Positions 18,428-27,638 of a DNA stretch of 64,000 nucleotides are shown one piece after another (position 1 is the first letter of the stretch; the number at the start of each line of letters is the position of its first letter). The stretch lies in assembly GCF_023701485.1 (NCBI RefSeq), contig NZ_JAMQBK010000016.1:1-64000 (forward strand). The letters are read 5' to 3'. The DNA is from Aporhodopirellula aestuarii. GTDB taxonomy: Bacteria > Planctomycetota > Planctomycetia > Pirellulales > Pirellulaceae. The position numbers and the translations under genes are program-made. A model generated the notes under the pieces. The model was not told the DNA's origin, searched no databases, and saw only the letters and a list, made by a program, of their open reading frames with translations.

Positions 18428-18982
18428 ATGCCGATTCTGCCTCCCGAACCTGACATTTTCCCCGACGACTTACTCGATCAACCTGAGTCACATGATTCGC
18501 CGTGGTGGTTGCTTTACACGCGAACGCGACAAGAAAAAAAAGTGCTGCGACACTTGCGCGAAGCCCAGATCGGCCATTACGGACCGATGATTCCGCAACG
18601 GACGCGTTCGCCGGCCGGCCGGATTCGCACCTCTTACATCCCGCTCTTCTCAACCTACGTGTTCCTGCGTGGGGGCGATGAAGAACGGCATGCGGCAATC
18701 TGCACCGGATGTGTTCTCAAAGCCGTCGAGATTCTCGAGGTCGAAGAGCTTATTCAAGATTTAACACAAATCCGTAACCTTATCGCCCTCGGCATACCGC
18801 TGACGCTCGAAAGTCGTCTCAAGCCGGGTGCAATCGTCCGCGTGAAGAGCGGCGCGTTCCAGGGATACGAGGGAACCATCATCCGACGAGAAAACGAATC
18901 CCGCCTGCTCGTTGCCGTCCGCTTCATGGAACAGGGCGTCAGCGTCAAACTCGAAGACTGCCAGGTCGAGACGATCGGTTAG
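18428..18982 (+). CDS. NusG-like transcription antitermination protein (RfaH/LoaP type)
   Basis: A specialised NusG paralogue of about 184 residues. The NGN domain (about 22-115) begins WWLLYTRTRQEKKVLRHL and includes IPLFSTYVFLRG. It is followed by a KOW domain (about 132-180) with the classic GAIVRVKSGAFQGYEGTI. Such paralogues bind RNA polymerase and suppress pausing or Rho termination, often in long surface-polysaccharide operons. No such operon follows here, so its target is elsewhere. The true housekeeping nusG would be in the secE/rplK region, which is not in this window. ATG at 18428 is chosen since the 17 residues before it in the open frame look non-conserved. Confidence 0.88.
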   Translation: MPILPPEPDIFPDDLLDQPESHDSPWWLLYTRTRQEKKVLRHLREAQIGHYGPMIPQRTRSPAGRIRTSYIPLFSTYVFLRGGDEERHAAICTGCVLKAVEILEVEELIQDLTQIRNLIALGIPLTLESRLKPGAIVRVKSGAFQGYEGTIIRRENESRLLVAVRFMEQGVSVKLEDCQVETIG

Positions 18983-19192
18983 TCCGAGACCGCGGCGCAG
19001 CTGCATCAGGTCCGTTCACTACTTCTAGCCATGTCAGGGGAGTGCACGGGTCGCCCGACTTGGTATTCTGGGGGATGGAGTGATCCGCTTGCGACGCGCA
19101 TTTGCCGTCGCGACGCCGGATTTGCTTCCCACCTGGGACTCACTCGAGTCCCAAACTTCCTGCCCATTCCATACTCGGACGACACCAAACCC

Positions 19193-19900
19193 ATGCGATT
19201 CACGCTACTTTCACTATCCCTTTTGACACTGCTGACAATGACAACGTCGACACACGGACAAGACACCGAAACCACAGTCGACGACACAGTCGGTTACTAC
19301 CTGGGCTTCTCGGTTGGGCAGTCTTTTGCCCAACAAGGCTTTGAAGCAGACGATTTCACTTTCGCAGGAATGCAACAAGGCTTGACCGACGCCTTGACCG
19401 GCGAAGCCCCTACCTTGACAGATGAACAGCTCGCCGAGGTCCAAGGCAAAATCCAAGCGATTTTGCAAAAACGCCAAGCCGCCCGCGAGGAAGAAATGCA
19501 AAAGCAGGCCGTGCTGAACCTGGAAAAGAGCAACGTCTGGATGGAGCAGAACAGCAAAGCGGAAGGCGTCAAAGACCTCGCCCAAGGGATTCAGTACAAA
19601 GTCATCAATGAAGGCGAAGGCGGCTCACCATCACCTCAAGACACTGTCCGAGTTCACTACACTGGCAAACTGACTAATGGAGAAGTCTTTGACAGCAGTG
19701 TTGCTCGCGGCAAGCCCGCCGAGTTCCCCGTCAACGGTGTCATCCAAGGCTGGCAACTGGCATTGCAAAAGATGAAAGTTGGCTCGAAATGGATGCTCTA
19801 CATCCCGCCAAACATGGCTTACGGCGAACGTGGCTCGGGATCGGCAATCGGCCCGAACGAGGTTTTGATCTTCGAAGTTGAACTGCTTGAGATTCTCTAA
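19193..19900 (+). CDS. Secreted FKBP-type peptidyl-prolyl isomerase (Mip/FkpA-like)
   Basis: A 235-residue protein with a signal peptide (MRFTLLSLSLLTLLTMTTS), an N-terminal helical FKBP_N dimerisation domain (about 30-125), and a C-terminal FKBP domain (about 140-235) with the active-site residues in place: VRVHYTGKL, GEVFDSS, NGVIQGWQLAL and YIPPNMAYGERG. It catalyses cis/trans isomerisation of X-Pro bonds in the periplasm. The frame is open 54 codons upstream, but ATG 19193 alone gives a signal peptide. The Ni-SOD gene begins 32 bases downstream on the same strand, so co-transcription is likely. A role in helping the nickel-hook proline of that enzyme is an attractive inference. Confidence 0.93.
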   Translation: MRFTLLSLSLLTLLTMTTSTHGQDTETTVDDTVGYYLGFSVGQSFAQQGFEADDFTFAGMQQGLTDALTGEAPTLTDEQLAEVQGKIQAILQKRQAAREEEMQKQAVLNLEKSNVWMEQNSKAEGVKDLAQGIQYKVINEGEGGSPSPQDTVRVHYTGKLTNGEVFDSSVARGKPAEFPVNGVIQGWQLALQKMKVGSKWMLYIPPNMAYGERGSGSAIGPNEVLIFEVELLEIL

Positions 19901-19932
19901 TTCACCCCTGCGATTTTGAAGAGGAATTGAAA

Positions 19933-20397
19933 ATGTTGCGTTGCATTACCTTGACCGCGCTGCTGCTCGGAAGCCTTATGGTTGCCTCGACCGCCGAGGC
20001 GCACTGCCAAGTTCCCTGTGGAATCTACGGCGACCAAATGCGTTTTGAAATGATGCTCGAAGACGAGCACACGATTTCCAAAGCCCAGATCGAACTGAAC
20101 ACGCTCAAACCAACCGACGCGCAGTCGATCAACCAATTGACCCGGTGGGTGACCACCAAAGAAGATCACGCGTCGAAGATCCAAGAAACGATCGCAAGCT
20201 ACTTCATGGCTCAGCGGATCAAGGCTGACGATCCTTCGTATCTGAAAAAGCTGTCCGCCGCTCACGCGGTCATGGTCAATGCCATGAAAGCGAAACAGTC
20301 AGCCGATCCGGCAACGGCGAAGGCCCTGGAAAAATCGATCTTCGATTTCTATCGTGCCTACGAAGGCAAAGAACCTGAGTTCGAGCACAGCCACTAA
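19933..20397 (+). CDS. sodN: Secreted nickel superoxide dismutase
   Basis: A 154-residue protein: signal peptide of 23 residues ending STAEA, then a mature chain starting with the nickel hook HCQVPCGIYGD. This fits the Ni-SOD signature H-C-x-x-P-C-G-x-Y, with nickel ligands His1, Cys2 and Cys6 of the mature protein and Tyr9. The remaining 120 residues are a four-helix bundle as in known Ni-SODs. In Streptomyces a dedicated protease exposes His1. Here ordinary signal peptidase cleavage after AEA would expose it directly, so the enzyme should be exported and need no SodX. The upstream TTG in frame is ignored; ATG 19933 follows GAGGAA as a ribosome binding site. Upstream neighbour: secreted FKBP. 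Confidence 0.95.
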   Translation: MLRCITLTALLLGSLMVASTAEAHCQVPCGIYGDQMRFEMMLEDEHTISKAQIELNTLKPTDAQSINQLTRWVTTKEDHASKIQETIASYFMAQRIKADDPSYLKKLSAAHAVMVNAMKAKQSADPATAKALEKSIFDFYRAYEGKEPEFEHSH

Positions 20398-20409
20398 TCG
20401 CGTTCCGAC

Positions 20410-21747
20410 GTGAATCCAACACCACCGGCTCCTGATCAACGACGAACGCGTCGCTATTGGCTCTCAAAGTCTCGCGGCGCGGCCAGTTTCGGTCGCGGCG
20501 TCCGGTGGTGGTTTTGTTCGATCGGCCGAGTTCAATGGTCGATCGCGTTGTCATTGCCGCTCGCGGCAATCTCGGTTTTCTTGATCGCGATGGCCCCGAG
20601 CATGTTCGGTGGTGCCGACCACAGCGATACGGGGTCGTGGGCCGTGCACCTCGCCTTCGTGTGGTGCATCGGGCTGTTCATCCAGGCGGCGATCACACAA
20701 ACGCTGTTCTCGGTTCGACCGCCCGCGAACACGATCAACCAGATTCATCATTTCCCACCTCTGCCCACACACCTCGCCAGCCACAGCGTCACGCTCACGA
20801 TTGGCGGCGTCTGGATCGCGATCCCAGACATCGACGCTTCGCCCTCGCCCGAGGAGTTCGTCGATCACGAGCATAATTCGCTCTTCGCCGACGCACCCGA
20901 AGAACTGTACCTTCGCGACAACAGCCAAACGATCCTAGAATCGTTCGGTGGTGCTAGCCGGGTGCTGCTGCTGTGGTCGGCCGTGCTGATGTCACTCGGC
21001 GTCGCTGCGTTGATCTGTTTGCTGTTCGATCGGTTCAGCTTGTATTCGTTGCCGCAATCCGCCGAGGCGGGTGATGCCTCCGACGCTGCGATCGCACTGG
21101 TTGATCGCGTCTGGATCGCTTCGGCGTGGATCTTTTGTCTGCAAGGGTTCTGGCAATTGCTGCCGGTCCCCCAATCACTTGGGCGAGTGGGTTGGTCAGC
21201 CGTCATTGGACTTTTCTCGGGGGCCCCGAACGACGAGGCGGGCGATCGAGAGAAGGCGACTCATGCCGCGAGAATGGCTAGATGGGGCATCGTTGCATTC
21301 GCGTTGGTCACCTTGGTCGGCGGTGTGATGGCGATCCATGCCAGCGGAATCAGTACCCAGGCCGGAGGTCGAGCGTTACCGGCCTTCGCAGGTATCTCGC
21401 TCCTGGCCGTTTGGCTGTTCGCTTCGACACGCGGCGAAGATCTGTTCGCGTCACAGATGACGTTAGCGGCAAACGGCGAAACCGGCGTCATGAAATCTCG
21501 ACTCGGAATTCGCGCCGCACTGCAACGTCGAGAATACAAAAAGTCCGAGAAGGAACGAATCCGAAAACTCAGGGAAGCCGCCGATCGAGAACACTCCGAA
21601 GCGAGCGATGCGGCCCGGGCCGACGAGATCCTGCAACGACTCCACGCCAACGGCCCCACGTCACTGACGGACGAGGAACGTGCCATTCTCGGCCGAGTCA
21701 GCGAAGCGATCCGACGAGAAAGGGAACGCAACCAAGACGGAGGTTGA
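20410..21747 (+). CDS. Multi-span membrane protein with DUF6576-like tail, unknown function
   Basis: A 445-residue protein with a GTG start 12 bases after the Ni-SOD stop. Hydrophobic segments occur at about residues 40-65, 77-100, 180-203, 232-252, 296-315 and 322-340. The C-terminal charged region (about 355-445) ends with ARADEILQRLHANGPTSLTDEERAIL, like the small DUF6576 helical tail found at the end of planctomycete and Bacteroidetes rhomboid proteins. No rhomboid GxSG motif is evident. WQLLPVPQSLG (about 250-260) faintly recalls the NLLPIPxLDG motif of site-2 proteases, but no HExxH is seen. Function unknown; possibly a degenerate membrane peptidase or a scaffold. Confidence 0.6.
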   Translation: MNPTPPAPDQRRTRRYWLSKSRGAASFGRGVRWWFCSIGRVQWSIALSLPLAAISVFLIAMAPSMFGGADHSDTGSWAVHLAFVWCIGLFIQAAITQTLFSVRPPANTINQIHHFPPLPTHLASHSVTLTIGGVWIAIPDIDASPSPEEFVDHEHNSLFADAPEELYLRDNSQTILESFGGASRVLLLWSAVLMSLGVAALICLLFDRFSLYSLPQSAEAGDASDAAIALVDRVWIASAWIFCLQGFWQLLPVPQSLGRVGWSAVIGLFSGAPNDEAGDREKATHAARMARWGIVAFALVTLVGGVMAIHASGISTQAGGRALPAFAGISLLAVWLFASTRGEDLFASQMTLAANGETGVMKSRLGIRAALQRREYKKSEKERIRKLREAADREHSEASDAARADEILQRLHANGPTSLTDEERAILGRVSEAIRRERERNQDGG

Positions 21748-22039
21748 GCCGCCACGCCGACCTAAAAGAACAGCACCACAGAGGTATTCATGGACGGGTC
21801 TACGGATGTCCTCGTCCAAGCAGACCACCTTTTCGGGTGGTTGGCCCGCGTGACGCACACGCCGTCCAACCGGCACGACCGGAAATCTCAATGGTAAATC
21901 GATTGACGCGAGACCCGTTTTGCCGTGTTGCTAACCCAAACATCGGTTTGACGTGGCATATGGTTTTGTCGGAACACCTGCGATTACGCGTGCGTCAATT
22001 TTCCCTATCCGGCCCATATCCCTCACCGCAGCCCGATTC

Positions 22040-23383
22040 ATGCAATCACGTCTCAACACGACCGCGCCTCTCGGTGGCCCTCTGCACGTGAGCGACGACA
22101 ACGTTCCGTGTTCAGTGGACGACACCGATCGCGGCCAAGTCGAGGCCGAACTGTCACTGCTATCGGACATCGAGTCGCTTTCGGCATCGCTTGGTGAAAA
22201 GTTCGAAGAAATTCGAATGATCCACGATCTGACAGCGCGGCTTGAGCTTCAGGACGACCCCAGCGAAACTTGCCAAGAGCTCCTTGAGCAGTTAATCGTT
22301 TGCGTCCCCTGCGAAACGCTCATCATTCAGCTCGATCCCGATGAGGACGATTTCCTCGGCGGAGGCATTCAGGGAATCGGCACTCCGATCGCTCTGAGCG
22401 ATCTCGACAAGATCGTCCATGCGGCGATCAGCGAGAACGGTCTCCAACACCGCAGCGGCAACGTCTCAGACGCCGGGTTCTCATTGATTGCCCCGGAGAC
22501 CGATGCGGTTTCGAACGGGCGACGTGTCGGTGACCGGCCTGATTGGCAAAAAGAAACCGTGATCGTCAACCAATCGGACGATGAAGCGTTGGTGGGGCGC
22601 CGGGTCGTCTTGATGCCCATCGCCCGCGGATCGATACGACTCGGACGGCTTATCGCAATTCGTCAAATGTCGGCAACCGAGTTCGGCACGATCGAGGTGG
22701 ATTTGATGCGATCGGTGCTGATGGTGCTCGCATTGCATCTGATGAACAAGCGGCAATTCCACGAGATGCAATCCATGCTCGAGGGTACCGTCCGATCACT
22801 CGCATCGGCCCTCGACGCCAAAGACGCCTACACGCACGGACACAGTTCCCGTGTCGCCGACTTGGCGGTACAACTGGCACTTCGTCTCGGTCTTGGTGAT
22901 CGTTCGGCCGAGTCGCTACAACTGGCGGGGATCCTACACGATATTGGCAAGATCGGAATTGATGATTCGGTGTTGAAGAAGACGGGATCACTCACCGAGG
23001 AAGAATTCGACCAAATCAAACGCCACCCCATGCTGGGCTACGAGATTCTCAAAGACATTCGGCCGTTTCGCCACATCCTACCGGCGGTTCGACATCACCA
23101 CGAATCATGGGATGGCCGTGGCTATCCCGACGGGCTGGCCGGTGATGAGATTCCCCGCGATGCCCAAATCCTCGCTGTCGCCGATGCGTTTGACGCGATG
23201 ATCAGCGATCGTCCGTATCGTCGAGGCATGCCACTGGCAAAAGTCCGTGAGATTTTCCTCAAAGGCCGCGGCCAACAATGGGCCGCCGACGTGGTCGACG
23301 CGTTGCTGCAGAGCAACGATTTGATGCAGGCTTATGCCGAGCAACGTCCGTTTGCCCGGCCTGACCTGGAGGCGCCGGCGTAG
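22040..23383 (+). CDS. HD-GYP domain phosphodiesterase with N-terminal GAF-like region
   Basis: A cytoplasmic protein of about 447 residues. The first 210 residues resemble a GAF-type sensor module (no clear ligand motif). The C-terminal half is an HD-GYP domain: HSSRVADLA, H300-D301 in GILHDIGKIG, the HHHESWDGRGYPDGL block with GYP at 361-363, and ADAFDAMISDRPYR. HD-GYP proteins hydrolyse cyclic di-GMP, occasionally other cyclic dinucleotides. The metal ligands and GYP residues are intact, so an active enzyme is likely. The frame is open 29 codons further upstream; ATG 22040 is preferred because the added residues look random. No response-regulator receiver domain is present. Confidence 0.92.
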   Translation: MQSRLNTTAPLGGPLHVSDDNVPCSVDDTDRGQVEAELSLLSDIESLSASLGEKFEEIRMIHDLTARLELQDDPSETCQELLEQLIVCVPCETLIIQLDPDEDDFLGGGIQGIGTPIALSDLDKIVHAAISENGLQHRSGNVSDAGFSLIAPETDAVSNGRRVGDRPDWQKETVIVNQSDDEALVGRRVVLMPIARGSIRLGRLIAIRQMSATEFGTIEVDLMRSVLMVLALHLMNKRQFHEMQSMLEGTVRSLASALDAKDAYTHGHSSRVADLAVQLALRLGLGDRSAESLQLAGILHDIGKIGIDDSVLKKTGSLTEEEFDQIKRHPMLGYEILKDIRPFRHILPAVRHHHESWDGRGYPDGLAGDEIPRDAQILAVADAFDAMISDRPYRRGMPLAKVREIFLKGRGQQWAADVVDALLQSNDLMQAYAEQRPFARPDLEAPA

Positions 23384-23549
23384 CCAGCTGCCAATAACGA
23401 ATCGCATGGGTTGGTTCGATAAACCCATCGTCCTAATTGTCGCAGGGGCTTACCTAAGCCTCCGATTCGCTTGAAACTATGGTTTGTCTTCTGCGATAAA
23501 CATCGCACATCAACCATCAAGAAACGCGACTCTTTAAAGGACTTTCCCC

Positions 23550-25028
23550 ATGTCTTTGCCATTCCCCACCATGTCTGCCGAGCAGGCCGCAGAGTTGGTC
23601 GAACATGGAATGATGGTCGCCATGAGCGGTTTCACTCCCGCGGGATCCGCGAAAGCGGTCCCGAGAGCAATCGCCGTCCGCGCGAAGGAAATCCATCAAT
23701 CTGGTGAACCATTTCAAATCCGCTTGCTCACCGGTGCGTCAACCGGCGCGAGCGTCGACGAACACCTCGCCGAAGCGAACGCCGTCAGTTGGCGTGCCCC
23801 GTATCAGTCGTCGCGAGCCATGCGGAAGCGGATCAACGCGGGTGAAGTCGATTTTGTCGACATGCACCTCTCGCACCTTCCTCAGTCCGTGATGTTCGGG
23901 CACTTCGGTGACATCGACGTCGCGATCATCGAAGCGACCGAGGTCACCGCCGACGGAAAAGTCTACCTGAGCACCTCGGTGGGCGCGTCACCGACGTTTC
24001 TGAAGAAGGCAAAGAAGGTCATCATCGAGCTCAACCGGGGGCAATCCCGCGACATCGGCGACATGTCTGACATCGTGATCCCCAGACGCCCACCGAACCG
24101 ACTATCCCTATCAATGAGCCATCCGCTCGAACGGATCGGTAAGAGATACGCCGAGGTCGATCCGGCCAAGATCGTCGCGATCGTCGAAACCGACCAAGCC
24201 GATGAACTCGGGGGCTTCACCGACTCGGACGAACTGAGCGAAAAGATCGCCGGCTACGTCGTCGATTTTCTCAGCAACGAACTCGCTTCGGGACGGATCC
24301 CATCGAGTTTCCTACCGCTGCAAAGCGGCGTCGGAAACGTTGCCAACGCCGTCACCGCGGGCGTCGGCAAAAGCCCTGACATCCCGGACTTCTTCATGTA
24401 CACCGAAGTCCTCCAACCGGCGCCGTTCGACTTGATGCGGAGCGGCCGCTTACGTGGCGCCAGCTCCTGCGGTCTCACGCTATTGCCCGAACAGATGCAG
24501 GAGATCGCAGACGACATCGAGTTCTTCCGCGACCGAATCGTGCTGCGTCCGCAGGAAATTTCGAACAACCCCGCCGTCGTGCGACAACTCGGCGTGATCG
24601 CCATGAACACGGCACTCGAAGTTGATTTGTATGGGCACGTTAACTCCACACACGTCTGCGGCCAAAACATCATGAACGGGATCGGCGGTAGCGGTGACTT
24701 TGCCCGCAACGCTTATCTCTCCATGTTCGTCTGCCCGTCGGTAGCCAAGGGAGGCAAGATCTCCGCCATCGTGCCACTCTGTTCGCACACCGACCATAAT
24801 GAACACTCGGTGCACGTGATCGTGACCGAACAAGGGCTCGCCGACCTGCGTGGGCTGGCACCTGGTGAACGGGCACGCACTATCATCGATAACTGCGCCC
24901 ATCCGATGTACCGAGATTATTTGCACCAATATCTCGATAAGTCGACCGCTGCCCATATCCGCCATGATCTGCAACACTGTTTCGATCTGCATCGCAACCT
25001 GATGGAAACCGGCAGCATGCTTGCTTAA
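23550..25028 (+). CDS. Acetyl-CoA hydrolase/transferase family (succinyl-CoA:acetate CoA-transferase-like)
   Basis: A class I CoA-transferase of 492 residues, the typical size for AarC/YgfH/Cat1 enzymes. The predicted catalytic glutamate is E286 in YTEVLQP; GIGGSGDFARNAY (about 376-388) is the CoA-binding glycine loop. AarC/SCACT enzymes transfer CoA from succinyl-CoA to acetate; relatives act on propionate or butyrate or hydrolyse acetyl-CoA. Here acetate/succinate is the best guess, in keeping with an acetate-type symporter at 51.3 kb in the same window. It is a single gene with a good ATG and no obvious regulatory site. Exact acyl specificity cannot be read from sequence. Confidence 0.9.
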   Translation: MSLPFPTMSAEQAAELVEHGMMVAMSGFTPAGSAKAVPRAIAVRAKEIHQSGEPFQIRLLTGASTGASVDEHLAEANAVSWRAPYQSSRAMRKRINAGEVDFVDMHLSHLPQSVMFGHFGDIDVAIIEATEVTADGKVYLSTSVGASPTFLKKAKKVIIELNRGQSRDIGDMSDIVIPRRPPNRLSLSMSHPLERIGKRYAEVDPAKIVAIVETDQADELGGFTDSDELSEKIAGYVVDFLSNELASGRIPSSFLPLQSGVGNVANAVTAGVGKSPDIPDFFMYTEVLQPAPFDLMRSGRLRGASSCGLTLLPEQMQEIADDIEFFRDRIVLRPQEISNNPAVVRQLGVIAMNTALEVDLYGHVNSTHVCGQNIMNGIGGSGDFARNAYLSMFVCPSVAKGGKISAIVPLCSHTDHNEHSVHVIVTEQGLADLRGLAPGERARTIIDNCAHPMYRDYLHQYLDKSTAAHIRHDLQHCFDLHRNLMETGSMLA

Positions 25029-25064
25029 GCTCAGTCGGTCATCAATCGAAACACGCTAGGGATT

Positions 25065-26069
<1,005 letters not shown>

Positions 26070-26099
<30 letters not shown>

Positions 26100-27092
26100 T
26101 TGGCGAAGCAACGCCTGACTCGCCATTGCCCAGGCCGGTGCGGGACTTTGATACCGAACCGATTGGCGTGACTTCGGATGGGTGAGTGTCAGTTGCCAAG
26201 CATGCAAACACATCGGCGGCTGATCGATGCGTAACGTTTGCGCGAGCGTCGTTGGATGCGCCCCCGAGTCGTTTGCACGGTTGTAGAACGGGTCACCCAT
26301 CACCGGAAAACCGAGGGCGGCGGCGTGAACCCGGATCTGATTCGTTCGACCAGTGATCGGCGAGGCGTGCAACAGCGTCGTGCCATCGTCGAATCGTTCG
26401 AGACAGCGAAAGATCGTCTCGGCGGGCAGTCCGCGATCGTGTGGGATTCGCGCCCCGCCGGTGCCACCGTCGCTCGCCGGATCGACATGTCGGGCATGCC
26501 CGATTTTCAAATCACAATGGTAGTCGTCCCACGGTACGTGCCCGCAAACACGGACGAGATACTCTTTCGTAACCCGACGTTGCTCGAATTGGGGTTGAAC
26601 GAATGCGGCCGCAGAAGACGTGCGAGAGAACACGACAACTCCCGTCGTGTTGGCATCGAGCCGATGGGCGATCCGCAGTTTTCCGTCAGGATAGACGCGT
26701 TCTAATAACTTCGACAGCGTGTTGAGATTAAAGCGACCACTGGGATGCACGGGCAACGGCGCCGGCTTGTCGACGACGAGCAATTCGGAGTCTTCGGAAA
26801 TGATCCCGATCGTCGCCCGCACTTCCGGTTCGACAAAATCTCGCATCGCATGGCGGTACTGGCCGCCAACGCGGACGCGATGATTCTCGTTGAGAGATTG
26901 TGAATCCAGGGTGATATCCCCTGCCTGAATCCAGTTCAGCCAATCTCGACGAGGTGTCGGCGGGTGGTACTGACGAAGAAAATCGATCAGGCGCATGCCC
27001 GACTGTGATTCACGAACCCGAATCGTTCGCTCGTTGAGGTAGGGCTGGCAGCCTGGCAAGGTTTCAAATTGGATCCGTTTCATCATTCTCAA
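26070..27092 (-). CDS. RluA family pseudouridine synthase
   Basis: A 340-residue RNA pseudouridine synthase. An S4-like region (about 28-80) is followed by the catalytic domain with the hallmark HRLDANTTGVVVF (about 145-157), where the Asp is the nucleophile, and later motifs TGRTNQIRVHAAALGFPVMGDPFY. Members modify 23S rRNA or tRNA; the exact uridine cannot be told. The C-terminal ~25 residues are rich in Ser/Gln/Ala. Convergent with the M42-like gene, the two coding regions overlap by 30 bases (26070-26099), which is uncommon and suggests tight packing or mRNA interference. Confidence 0.92.
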
Positions 27093-27638
27093 TCAAAGGC
27101 ATCGGGGACGCCTCGCAACTTTATCCGCGGATCCAAAATCTCTCTACCACGCCGGACGATCGAGGAATCGATGGATATCGACAAAAATGCCTGACCAATG
27201 ATGCGGTTCATGCCCTGTTACTTCGTTGACGCTCCCGTCTGGCCGCACACCCCGATCCGATTCCTAGGTCCTCAGCAAATTGTGCGAACTCTTCATCGGG
27301 GACCTCTGTCGCGAGACTCATTTCCACAAGTTCGAACACCGGAAAATCTCCAAAGGATGAGAGCGGATTCTTACATTCCCGGCATGACGCTCGACGTAGG
27401 CAGTCCCCACTCGGCCAGCTCCGCCTATGTCGACCAAACTCGGCCGACGGTTCAAGTCCAGCTGAACGGCAAAACCGAGCGGTTCGTGATGTCACGGGTC
27501 AACGAAATCATATTTTCCGGACACAGGGAATCCGGACACAGGGAAAACGACGTTTCGAAAACACCAGCACCATCAAGAACACTGCCTACGGACACTCAAC
27601 GAAGTCGAGACTTGCGTTGGCAGCATTGCCGGGAGTGC
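27093..27638. other. Gene-free region with a tandem repeat
   Basis: No supportable gene in 546 bases between two minus-strand genes. Small frames exist (minus 27208-27495, and a plus frame from 27198) but neither has a recognisable domain. The region contains a perfect tandem duplication of 15 bases described separately. It probably holds the 3' end of the pyrophosphatase transcript and the promoter of the RluA gene is on its far side, so much of it looks non-functional or decayed. Confidence 0.4.
27516..27545. repeat. Perfect 15-bp tandem duplication
   Basis: The unit TCCGGACACAGGGAA is present twice head to tail (27516-27530 and 27531-27545). It lies in a non-coding stretch about 95 bases downstream of the pyrophosphatase stop on its strand. 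No further copies are adjacent. It may be a minisatellite seed or a remnant of an insertion event. Confidence 0.85.
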
